Source: CAG-217 sp963638105
Lineage (GTDB): Bacteria > Bacillota > Clostridia > Oscillospirales > Acutalibacteraceae
Reading direction: 5' to 3'
NCBI GenBank assembly: GCA_963638105.1
Contig: CAVHPP010000014.1
Span: 1 to 52,808 of the forward strand
DNA: 52,808 nucleotides
Shown one piece after another: positions 39,369-46,598 of this stretch (its first letter is position 1; each line of letters starts with the position of its first letter). Under the pieces are notes generated by a model. That model ran no database searches and was not told the origin of the DNA. It was given only the letters and a program-made list of their open reading frames with translations. Both the position numbers and the translations under genes were made by a program.

Positions 39369-40205
39369 CTAATCCGCTGCGCTGCGACGGCGCAGATCCT
39401 GCACAAAGGCCAAAGCGAACACGCCCAGCAACAAATCCGCCGGGCCAAAATATACACTGCCGTTCAACAGATCCCGGTGCCCGGTAAACAGTACGGACAG
39501 TCCGGGCAATGCCAGCACACAGCCGCACACAAACACCAGCAGGCCAAAGAACACCACGGCCCGCCCTGCATGGCGGGAGGTAACCACCGCCGTTGCAAAA
39601 GAAAAGAGAAACAGCAGCAGCGCCACCAAAAACAGCACCTCGCACACCGTCTGGGTATCTGCCAGCACACTGACCATCTTAGCTAAAATGGTCAGCAAAC
39701 GGCAAAGCCCCCACAGCGCCGGCACAAAGTGAAAAAAGCGGAAAGCGCGAAAATCATACCGTCCGCCCCCATAGCTGCGCCCCACAACAAAATAATAGGA
39801 GCAGCTGAGCAAAGCAAACAGCGCCGTCAGCCCTTCGCTGACCAGGTCATTCCACTGTAAATAAACCGCACCGTCCGCCAAGTCGTAGCACAAAAAGCAG
39901 CGGTAAATAAAATCAAAAAAGAACGCCGCAGACACCAGATAGGACACAACGGTCAGCCTTCGGTTGCCGCCGTCCGCAGCCACCGCCACTGCCGTATGGC
40001 TTTGGTGCAGGGCACACACCGTGCAACACACACCGGCACACAGCAGCAAAGCATACAGCCCATAAGTCAGCGGCGCACCGGCAGCCGTGACCCGCCCGGT
40101 ACTGCTGTCCGTAAAAAGGAGGAGCTGAACAAAGCGCAATACCACCGCTGCCCCGGTGATCGCAAAAGTCAGAATCCAAGGGATCAGTTGGGGTCTGGTA
40201 CGCAC
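39369..40205 (-). CDS. Multi-helix membrane protein of unknown function
   Basis: A 278-residue integral membrane protein with about seven to eight predicted helices and no soluble domain. It begins with a short basic stretch (VRTRPQLIPWIL). It has a Tyr/Phe-rich third helix (SAAFFFDFIYRCFLCYDLAD) and a loop RSYGGGRYDFRAFRFFHFVP. I do not recognise a family; it resembles other seven-helix orphan proteins of Clostridia. The start is GTG (40203-40205) with AGAGGAG seven bases ahead; the longer frame would run into the citrate synthase gene. It lies between citrate synthase (25 bp) and the AEC transporter (10 bp). Confidence 0.8.
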   Translation of the reverse strand: MRTRPQLIPWILTFAITGAAVVLRFVQLLLFTDSSTGRVTAAGAPLTYGLYALLLCAGVCCTVCALHQSHTAVAVAADGGNRRLTVVSYLVSAAFFFDFIYRCFLCYDLADGAVYLQWNDLVSEGLTALFALLSCSYYFVVGRSYGGGRYDFRAFRFFHFVPALWGLCRLLTILAKMVSVLADTQTVCEVLFLVALLLFLFSFATAVVTSRHAGRAVVFFGLLVFVCGCVLALPGLSVLFTGHRDLLNGSVYFGPADLLLGVFALAFVQDLRRRSAAD

Positions 40206-40230
40206 TTTTTCGCTCCTCTTTCGTTCAAAA

Positions 40231-41610
40231 TCAGCCCTGGACCTCTCGGTCCGCCGGGGCAATGTACGTTCTGGCGTGGGACACGCTCTTGTATGCCGGA
40301 CGCATAATTCGGCCGCCGGAGATCAGTTCCTCCAGCCGATGGGCGCACCAACCGGCAATACGGGCGGTGGCAAACAGCGGGGTAAACAGATCCTCCGGGA
40401 TCTTCAGCACCTTGTAAACCAAACCGGAGTACAAATCCACATTGGCGCACATCACCTTGTTGTCGCCCTTTACCTCGGCAAACACCTCCGGGGTCAGCAG
40501 CTCCACATTCTCCAAGGTTTTAAACTCTTTTTCAAACCCGGCCTCATAAGCCAGCTTGCGGGCATTGGATTTTAAGATCACCGCACGGGGATCTGATTTG
40601 GTATAGACTGCGTGACCCATACCGTAAATCAAACCGGAGCCGTCGCCGGCTTCTTTATTCAGGATTTTAACCAGGTAATCTTTCACCTGCTCCGGCTTGG
40701 TGGGGTCTGCCACATGGGCAATAATGTCCTCCATCATGTGGGTCACCCGAATGTTGGCGCCGCCGTGGCGAGGACCTTTCAGGGAGCCGAAGCCGGCCGT
40801 AATGGCCGAATACGTATCCGTGCCGCTGGAGGTGAGCACACGGGTGGAAAAGGTAGAGTTGTTACCGCCGCCGTGGTCCGCATGAAGCATTAAGCAAATG
40901 TCCAGCAGCTTGGCCTCTTCGCGGGTAAAAGTCTTGTCCACCCGCAGCTGATTTAAAATGTACTCCGCCATGGTCTGCTCTTTGTTGATGGGGTGCAGGA
41001 ACATGGTCTTGTTGTAGAATGTACGGCGCTTGATCTGATAGGCGCTGTTCATAATGGTCGGGGTCTGCGCGATCAGCTGCAAGGACTGACGCAGCACATT
41101 GGGAATGGAGGTATCGTCCGGGTTCTCATCAAAAGAGTAAAGGGACAAAATGCAGCGCGCCATCTTGTTCATAATATCCTTGGAGGCGTGCTTCATAATC
41201 ACATCTTCCACAAACTCGTCCGGCAGTGCCCGGCACTCGGACAGCACCTCGTGGAGAGAATACAGCTGATTGGCAGTGGGCAGATTGCCAAACAGCAGCA
41301 GCCACACCACTTCCTCATAGCCAAAGCGGTCCTCGGCAATGCAGTTGTCCACCAAATCCCGAATGTCATAACCACGGTAAGACAACTTGCCGTCCGTAGG
41401 AATCCGCTCGCCGTCCAGAATATAGTAGCCCTCTACCGAGCAGATACGGGTCAATCCAGCCATCACGCCGGTGCCGTCGCTGTTGCGCAGGCCCCGCTTT
41501 ACCTGATAGCGTTCAAAATCGTGGGCATTGATATAGTTATTCTTCCCCAGCTCCTGGCACAAATTGGACAGTGCGTCCATGGAGATGGGCGAAATATAAT
41601 TGGAAGCCAC
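40231..41610 (-). CDS. gltA: Citrate synthase
   Basis: Condenses oxaloacetate and acetyl-CoA to citrate. It has 459 residues. Signature regions: GKLSYRGYDIRDLVDNC, LDICLMLHADHGGGNNSTFS with the first active-site His, FGSLKGPRHGGANIRVTHMM, and YGMGHAVYTKSDPRAVILKS with the second His; a late NVDLYSGLVYKVL with the catalytic Asp region precedes FATARIAGWCAHRLEEL. It belongs to the longer clostridial type. The start is GTG (41608-41610) with AAAGGAG ahead. It is under an exact consensus promoter. It leads an operon with an unknown membrane protein and an AEC carrier, which suggests organic-acid exchange. No aconitase or isocitrate dehydrogenase is in this window. Confidence 0.95.
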   Translation of the reverse strand: MASNYISPISMDALSNLCQELGKNNYINAHDFERYQVKRGLRNSDGTGVMAGLTRICSVEGYYILDGERIPTDGKLSYRGYDIRDLVDNCIAEDRFGYEEVVWLLLFGNLPTANQLYSLHEVLSECRALPDEFVEDVIMKHASKDIMNKMARCILSLYSFDENPDDTSIPNVLRQSLQLIAQTPTIMNSAYQIKRRTFYNKTMFLHPINKEQTMAEYILNQLRVDKTFTREEAKLLDICLMLHADHGGGNNSTFSTRVLTSSGTDTYSAITAGFGSLKGPRHGGANIRVTHMMEDIIAHVADPTKPEQVKDYLVKILNKEAGDGSGLIYGMGHAVYTKSDPRAVILKSNARKLAYEAGFEKEFKTLENVELLTPEVFAEVKGDNKVMCANVDLYSGLVYKVLKIPEDLFTPLFATARIAGWCAHRLEELISGGRIMRPAYKSVSHARTYIAPADREVQG

Positions 41611-41646
41611 AAAATCGCTCCTTTCAAACATACATTTAGAACAATC

Positions 41647-41675
41647 ATTATACAATTATAATAGACAAATGTCAA
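41647..41675 (-). promoter_or_regulatory. Citrate synthase promoter
   Basis: Minus-strand TTGACA (41670-41675), 17-bp spacer, TATAAT (41647-41652): exact consensus. A second TATAAT word overlaps on both strands at 41656-41662. Confidence 0.88.
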
Positions 41676-41699
41676 GTTATCTGAAAGGAGAGATCCGCT

Positions 41700-41840
41700 T
41701 TGAAAAAAGTACTGATCCTGTTTGCTCTGCTGTTTTTACTCACATTTGGGGTGCCCATGTTCGCCGCATTTCACACCCAAGGCAGCAGCAATCTGGTAAG
41801 CCTGCTTCATTCTGCGGTGCTGACGGCGCCTATTCTCTGA
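41700..41840 (+). CDS. Short ORF with membrane or signal segment; possible spoIID remnant
   Basis: A 46-codon frame beginning TTG at 41700 after AAAGGAG (spacing about 9). It encodes MKKVLILFALLFLLTFGVPM, a basic then hydrophobic leader, and continues with a non-hydrophobic tail to TGA at 41838-41840. The leader resembles the N-terminus of clostridial stage II sporulation protein D, but no SpoIID body follows: the remaining sequence is the convergent GerAC-type gene, overlapping by 11 bp. A plus-strand -10 (TATAAT, 41657-41662) is present without a good -35. It may be a true small membrane peptide or the 5' stump of a lost gene. Confidence 0.45.
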   Translation: MKKVLILFALLFLLTFGVPMFAAFHTQGSSNLVSLLHSAVLTAPIL

Positions 41841-42954
41841 TGGAGTTATCGTTAACTTTCGTAATCCGGCAGTGACAGACAACCTGAATCACGGAGGCGG
41901 AGAATGCTCGATTCCAGTCCTCTTTAACCGCAGCATATCCCGCCGGGTCTGACATTGCCAACCGCGCCCCAACCTGCACGCCGTCGCATCCGGCGGCCTG
42001 CAAGCAGGCGTAAGCCCCGGTGCACAGGTCCGCCAGCTTTTGCTCCGCCAGGCGCTCTATGACGGCAATGGAGCGGTTATCTATGGTACTGATATAGCCC
42101 TTTTGCATTTCGTCCAGCATCAACTGCGTTCGCACCGTTACCCGAAACACCGGTCGCCCGTTCTCCACGGCGCTTCGTGCCCCCACCTTGCAGGACACCA
42201 GTTCCACCCCGATATGTCCCAGCTTGTCATTTTGCAGGGTTAGCAGTCCACTTTTAATCTTACCGTTCATCAGGAGAATACCGAACGTATCATCCATATC
42301 CGCCGTGGCGGTCATCTTGCCACCATCAAACAGCGCCAGCCCCACAAAAGCCGTATGGGCACCCGCCCTCTTTAACAGCGGCAAATAAATATCCGAGGTA
42401 GGACTGGCAAAGCGGCGCAGCGCGTCATTAACGGACACCACCGCACCCATACCGCTATCCTGCCCATTCTCCAGTAGGTGCACCATATTTGCGCTGGGCA
42501 CCAAAGCGTCGTCCTCCTTGCTCTCCAGCAGATTCTTGGCATTACCGTCTGCCACACACAGCAGCACATCCGGCCGACTGGCGGCGCTGCGCACAAAGTA
42601 ATCCATATTGTCGCCCACCCCCTGCCGTGCCACGCTGCTGCTAAAAACCGTAATCTTGTTCTGCCCTAAAAACAAATTGCGGGACAAGTCCTTGGACAGT
42701 TTAGAGAGCGCCTGGGAGATACCGGCGCCGCTCTCTGCGGTATTGATGGTAATATTGCCGGACAAAGCCTCTGAGCCGTTGCCGCTTTTGGTCATATTCA
42801 AGGTCTGCACCGAGACGGACACCCCGTCCTCTGCCCGGTCAATACTCATGCCCTCCACCACCGCCAAATTGCTCAGGGTGTGCCGCCCGGAGCAGCCGCA
42901 CAGCGTAGCCGCCACCAGCAAAAAACAAAGAAGCAGCTTAATGATTCGTCTCAT
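41830..42954 (-). CDS. Spore germination receptor subunit C, Ger(x)C lipoprotein
   Basis: A lipoprotein of 374 residues that sits on the outer face of the spore inner membrane as part of a germinant receptor. The signal is MRRIIKLLLCFLLVAATLCG with the lipobox around CGCSG. The body has the family features VVEGMSIDRAEDG, LSKDLSRNLFLGQNKITVFS and the C-terminal domain with VQVGARLAMSDPAGYAAV and a final amphipathic end. The ATG at 42952-42954 overlaps the end of the permease subunit gene by 17 bp. It converges with the short ORF at 41700. It is the third gene of an A-B-C operon, the usual order. Confidence 0.9.
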   Translation of the reverse strand: MRRIIKLLLCFLLVAATLCGCSGRHTLSNLAVVEGMSIDRAEDGVSVSVQTLNMTKSGNGSEALSGNITINTAESGAGISQALSKLSKDLSRNLFLGQNKITVFSSSVARQGVGDNMDYFVRSAASRPDVLLCVADGNAKNLLESKEDDALVPSANMVHLLENGQDSGMGAVVSVNDALRRFASPTSDIYLPLLKRAGAHTAFVGLALFDGGKMTATADMDDTFGILLMNGKIKSGLLTLQNDKLGHIGVELVSCKVGARSAVENGRPVFRVTVRTQLMLDEMQKGYISTIDNRSIAVIERLAEQKLADLCTGAYACLQAAGCDGVQVGARLAMSDPAGYAAVKEDWNRAFSASVIQVVCHCRITKVNDNSIRE

Positions 42955-43981
42955 TTGTACCACGCGCCTTTCTGTGCCCCAGCAGCCACACCAAGGGAAT
43001 GAGAGAAGAAAATACCGCAAAGGGCACCACTGTGATCAACGGCGAGTGCTGACCCACAGTCATTAACCGCCCCAGCGCACAGCTGACGGCAAAGGCCGCC
43101 AAACCGGCGCCCAGGCACTTGCCTTTGTGTCCGCCGCTGCCCGGCAGGGTCACCGCCGCGCAGTAGAGCAGCAGCGCCGCCTTAATGAAAATGGCAAAGA
43201 TCCAAAAGCCGGTGTACAGCGCGTCCATCCGCACCATTGAGCCGCTGCCTGCCAGCTGAGAGAGGGTATAAATCGGAAACGCCTGTAACCCGGCCGCGTC
43301 CCCCATTACACCGATGGCAAAGAGAAACAGCAGGCTCGTAGTCAGGTACGAACACCCCATAGCGCCATAAAAGGCACCAAAGCGCCGTCCGCCGATGACC
43401 ACCCGATCCGCCAGCACCAAAAAGATCGTAATTTCTGCCGTATTGGCAGACAGCACCACGCCGTTTCGCACCACTTCACCCACGGTGTTGCTGCCAGGCG
43501 GAAACAGGCTGAACCACTGAAAGTGCTGCACATTAAAGCCAAGCACCACCGCTACCACAAGTACAATCAGGCAAAAGGCAAAGCCGGAAAAACGAGACAG
43601 TCCTTGCAGCCCCAGTAGCGCTCCATACACCGCAAACAGGAAAATCAGCAAGGCAAACCCCCAACTTTTGGCCTCCGGATTCAACCGAGCAGAGGCAAAG
43701 TAGGCAAAGCGGCTCACATTGATCCCCGCCAAAAAGATAAAATTACAGGCATAAAGCGTGCCCAGCGTTCTGTGCGCCAACGGTGAGCAGTCCCGCTGCA
43801 CACAAAGAAGCACGGGCACCGCAAACAGCAAAGAAAGCACCAGCGCCACCCCCACGCTCATGAGCATTTGAGTAGACAGCTTACCTGCCATAATAGACTG
43901 CACATGGGTCAGGCTCACCACCAGGCGGCTGATATACAGCATGGCAAACAGACTGAACGAAGAAATCTTGCTCTTATTCAC
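42938..43981 (-). CDS. Spore germination receptor subunit B, GerAB-type permease
   Basis: An integral membrane protein of 347 residues with about ten helices, in the APC superfamily, which senses or binds the germinant. It starts with KISSFSLFAMLYISRLVVSL, typical for GerAB, and has YACNFIFLAGINVSRFAYFA, FSLFPPGSNTVGEVVRNGVV and a long final helix. The start is GTG (43979-43981), overlapping the subunit A stop by 8 bp; a TTG nine bases upstream (43990) is an alternative. The longer frame inside the subunit A gene is not used. Germinants are probably amino acids or similar but cannot be told from sequence. Confidence 0.88.
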   Translation of the reverse strand: MNKSKISSFSLFAMLYISRLVVSLTHVQSIMAGKLSTQMLMSVGVALVLSLLFAVPVLLCVQRDCSPLAHRTLGTLYACNFIFLAGINVSRFAYFASARLNPEAKSWGFALLIFLFAVYGALLGLQGLSRFSGFAFCLIVLVVAVVLGFNVQHFQWFSLFPPGSNTVGEVVRNGVVLSANTAEITIFLVLADRVVIGGRRFGAFYGAMGCSYLTTSLLFLFAIGVMGDAAGLQAFPIYTLSQLAGSGSMVRMDALYTGFWIFAIFIKAALLLYCAAVTLPGSGGHKGKCLGAGLAAFAVSCALGRLMTVGQHSPLITVVPFAVFSSLIPLVWLLGHRKARGTNETNH

Positions 43982-45434
43982 ACCGGTCAATATGCGCACC
44001 CCGCAGATCCTGCACCCGCACCCGGCGGCGGGCCAGCTTGGTCCAACTTTCCCGATAAAACACATCGCCCAGGGAGCGCGCGTGCAGCGGCGCGATGGGC
44101 GCGGCGTACGGCACACCGTAGGGACTGAGGTTGCAAATATTCACAAACAGCGCCGCCATACCCAACATCAGTCCGTAAAGCCCGGTGAGTCCCCCGGCCA
44201 GGATAAACAAGAGCCGCAGCACCGACACGCTGTCATACAGGGGAAATGCCACATAAGAGGCAATGGCGGTAATGGCAATAATCACCAACACAGGCGCACC
44301 GATCAGCCCGGCAGATACGGTGGCCTCGCCGATGACAATGGCGCCGATGATGGACACCGCGTGACCGACAACCTTGGGCAGCCGCAGCCCTGCCTCCCGC
44401 ATGATTTCATAAAAAATCAGGGTCATAATGGCCTCATTCATCAGGGACAGCGGGGTGCGAAACTCTGCCGACGCAATGGTAAACAGCAAGTTGGTCGGAA
44501 TCAGTTCTTGATGAAAAGTGCCCAGCGCCACGTACACCCCGGGCAAAAACACGGAAATGCCAAAGCTAAAATACTTCAGCAGCCGCACAAAGCCGCCGAA
44601 AAACGGCGGATAATCATAATCATCCAAAGACTGAAAATTATCGCTGAAAAGATACGGCACATAAAGTACAAAGGGCGTGCCCTCCACCAGCACCGCCACC
44701 CGGCCCTCATAAAGCTTGGACGCCAACACATCCGGGCGCTCCGTGGTGCCTACGGCAGAGAAAAAGGAACGCACATTTGTGTCTAAAAAGGGCAGCAGTT
44801 CACCGTAATCCGCCACCGTGTTCAGATGCGCGTCCTTTAGCCGCTGTTCCACCGCGTTCACCAATTCCGGCGCGGCACGGTCATCCAAAAAGGCCAGTAC
44901 CACCGGGGTCGGGGCGGCGGTGCCCAGCTGGATTTGGCGCAGTTTTAAGTGATGGGTTTTCATGCGCTTGCGCAGCAGCGCCTTGTTGTCGTTCACAGAC
45001 TCCACAAAGCACTCTTTGGCTCCGCGCACATTGCTTTCGCTCTCCGGCTCATCGGTACTGCGCTTGGTCCAACCCTGAATACCCATAACCATAGCCCGGG
45101 GACAGCCGTCCAACACAAACACGCAAAAGCCGCTCATCAGATAATAGTAAGCGTCCTCAAAGGTCTTTGCCTCATTCAGCTCTACCGACTGCACACAGGT
45201 ACGCATCAGCTGACGAAACTGCTCGCCAGGGGTGCGTGCCTCCACCTGCGCTCCCAGCACCGGTCCCATAATCATCTGCCCCAGCTGCAAAGAATCCACC
45301 AATCCGTCCATCACGGCGAAAAAGCACTTGCGACCGCCGGTTTCCGCCTCCTTGAGCAAAAAGTCCGAGCAGTCCGCAAAGTCCGTCTTAAATTTCTGTA
45401 CATTATCGTTATATTGGCGCCTAAGGTTTTCCAA
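43974..45434 (-). CDS. Spore germination receptor subunit A, GerAA-type
   Basis: A 486-residue protein with a large N-terminal cytoplasmic domain (about 1-260) and a C-terminal membrane part with about five helices. Family blocks: FFAVMDGLVDSLQLGQMIMG, SGFCVFVLDGCPRAMVMGIQ, RSFFSAVGTTERPDVLASKL, EGRVAVLVEGTPFVLYVPYL, and the region AEFRTPLSLMNEAIMTLIFY. The start is TTG (45432-45434), preceded by GGTGA with 6-bp spacing. It opens the operon with subunits B and C. The whole receptor appears intact, so the organism should form spores. Confidence 0.92.
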   Translation of the reverse strand: MENLRRQYNDNVQKFKTDFADCSDFLLKEAETGGRKCFFAVMDGLVDSLQLGQMIMGPVLGAQVEARTPGEQFRQLMRTCVQSVELNEAKTFEDAYYYLMSGFCVFVLDGCPRAMVMGIQGWTKRSTDEPESESNVRGAKECFVESVNDNKALLRKRMKTHHLKLRQIQLGTAAPTPVVLAFLDDRAAPELVNAVEQRLKDAHLNTVADYGELLPFLDTNVRSFFSAVGTTERPDVLASKLYEGRVAVLVEGTPFVLYVPYLFSDNFQSLDDYDYPPFFGGFVRLLKYFSFGISVFLPGVYVALGTFHQELIPTNLLFTIASAEFRTPLSLMNEAIMTLIFYEIMREAGLRLPKVVGHAVSIIGAIVIGEATVSAGLIGAPVLVIIAITAIASYVAFPLYDSVSVLRLLFILAGGLTGLYGLMLGMAALFVNICNLSPYGVPYAAPIAPLHARSLGDVFYRESWTKLARRRVRVQDLRGAHIDRCE

Positions 45435-45450
45435 TTTCTATCACCCGTAC

Positions 45451-45487
45451 TAATTTTGGCATAACCGGGGGATTTATTCACAAAATA
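45451..45487. promoter_or_regulatory. Divergent region with possible sigma-G-like promoters
   Basis: Toward gerA (-): TGAATA (45475-45480) and CAAAATTA (45451-45458), spacing 16. Toward the DUF421 gene (+): GGCATA (45458-45463) and CAAAATA (45481-45487), spacing 17. Both loosely fit the sigma-G consensus TGMATA / CATACTA; neither side shows a good sigma-A promoter. Confidence 0.35.
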
Positions 45488-45502
45488 CAACCGGTGATTG
45501 AA

Positions 45503-46180
45503 ATGACAGTAACTCTTATTCGCGCGCTGCTGATCTACTTTACCGTCATTCTGGCTATGCGGATCATGGGCAAGCGCCAGATTGGCGAGCTGAACCCCCA
45601 CGAGCTGGTCATCACCATATTGGTGAGCCAGATCGCCTCCATTCCGCTGCAAGACAACGCCATGCCCCTGGCCAACGCCTTTTTGCCCATGCTGCTACTG
45701 GTAAGCCTGGAAATTCTCGCCTCCGTGGCGTCCATGAAAAGTCTGCGGCTGCGAAACCTGCTGCAAGGGCGGCCCATCTTTCTCATACGCCACGGCAAAC
45801 CGGATCAAAAGCAAATGCGCCGCCTGCGCTTTACCGTAGACGACTTGATTGACGCCCTGCGCCAAAAAGATGTATTTGATCTGTCCACCGTGGAGGAAGC
45901 GGTGGTAGAGACCAACGGCAGCCTGTCCGTGCGGCTGCGTACGGAGGAAAGCCCGGTGACCCCCAAACAGTTGGGGGTACCGACGCCGGACAACGGCTTT
46001 CCCATACCCGTAGTCACCGACGGCCACATTGTGCCGGAATATTTCGGCGACCAAGTGCTGGACACAGCAGCCATTGCCAAGGCACTGCAAAAGGAGAGCC
46101 TGCGCCCCGGTGAACAGCTGGTGGTGACCATAGATGACAGCGGCACCGTCTTTGCCGTAAAAAAGGAGAGAAAAAAATGA
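45503..46180 (+). CDS. DUF421 (YetF-like) membrane protein
   Basis: A 225-residue protein with three N-terminal helices (about 1-85) and a cytoplasmic or periplasmic C-terminal alpha/beta domain. It has the DUF421 hallmarks LIYFTVILAMRIMGKRQIGE, NPHELVITILVSQIASIPLQ and FTVDDLIDALRQKDVFDLST. In Bacillus, DUF421 proteins such as YetF and the 2Duf protein are spore inner-membrane components that affect wet-heat resistance. The ATG at 45503 is chosen because GGTGA stands 5 bases ahead; a GTG nine bases upstream is in frame. It overlaps the DUF4363 gene by 4 bases (ATGA) and is divergent from the gerA operon. Confidence 0.9.
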   Translation: MTVTLIRALLIYFTVILAMRIMGKRQIGELNPHELVITILVSQIASIPLQDNAMPLANAFLPMLLLVSLEILASVASMKSLRLRNLLQGRPIFLIRHGKPDQKQMRRLRFTVDDLIDALRQKDVFDLSTVEEAVVETNGSLSVRLRTEESPVTPKQLGVPTPDNGFPIPVVTDGHIVPEYFGDQVLDTAAIAKALQKESLRPGEQLVVTIDDSGTVFAVKKERKK

Positions 46181-46554
46181 AGCGCACTTGGTTTGCCATT
46201 TTGTTTTTGCTGCTGGTGGCAGGGCTGTGTATCTTTGAACAGCACACGGTCAAGACCACCTTTGAGAATATGGAGACCCTACTGCAAAGCATGGACGCAG
46301 CCGCCGCAGAAGAGAATTACCCGGAGGCAGAACGCAAGGCCCGCCAACTGCAAAACATTTGGACCGCCCGCTACCCCACCCTTTGCGTGCTCATGGAGCA
46401 CCGCGCTTTACAAGAGGCGGGGGTAACCCTGGGCACCCTGCAACCCTTGGCTGGGGACGAAAGCGACGATCTGCGCCCTACCATTCGCCAGTGCCAAACG
46501 GAACTGGCAGAGATCTACGACAACAGCAAGGTAACGGTGGGCAACATCTTTTAG
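46177..46554 (+). CDS. DUF4363-type small membrane-anchored protein
   Basis: A 125-residue protein with an N-terminal membrane helix (MKRTWFAILFLLLVAGLCIF) and an outer helical domain with ENMETLLQSMDAAAAEENYP and AERKARQLQNIW, then a second helical pair ending EIYDNSKVTVGNIF. This matches the small DUF4363 family that often follows DUF421 genes in Clostridia. The ATG overlaps the DUF421 stop (ATGA), so they are coupled. No enzyme motif is seen; a structural partner of the DUF421 protein is likely. It ends at a bidirectional terminator. Confidence 0.82.
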   Translation: MKRTWFAILFLLLVAGLCIFEQHTVKTTFENMETLLQSMDAAAAEENYPEAERKARQLQNIWTARYPTLCVLMEHRALQEAGVTLGTLQPLAGDESDDLRPTIRQCQTELAEIYDNSKVTVGNIF

Positions 46555-46560
46555 CAACAC

Positions 46561-46595
46561 AAAAGCGAACGATATAAAAATCGTTCGCTTTTTTA
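46561..46595. terminator. Bidirectional terminator
   Basis: Perfect 13-bp stem AAAAGCGAACGAT / ATCGTTCGCTTTT, loop ATAAAA, T-runs on both strands. It ends the DUF4363 gene and the ABC operon. Confidence 0.92.
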
Positions 46596-46598
46596 TCG

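Noticed and set aside
39359..39457. Longer N-terminus of the AEC transporter
   Set aside because: It would run inside the upstream membrane-protein gene; the TTG at 39358 has the correctly spaced AGGAG.
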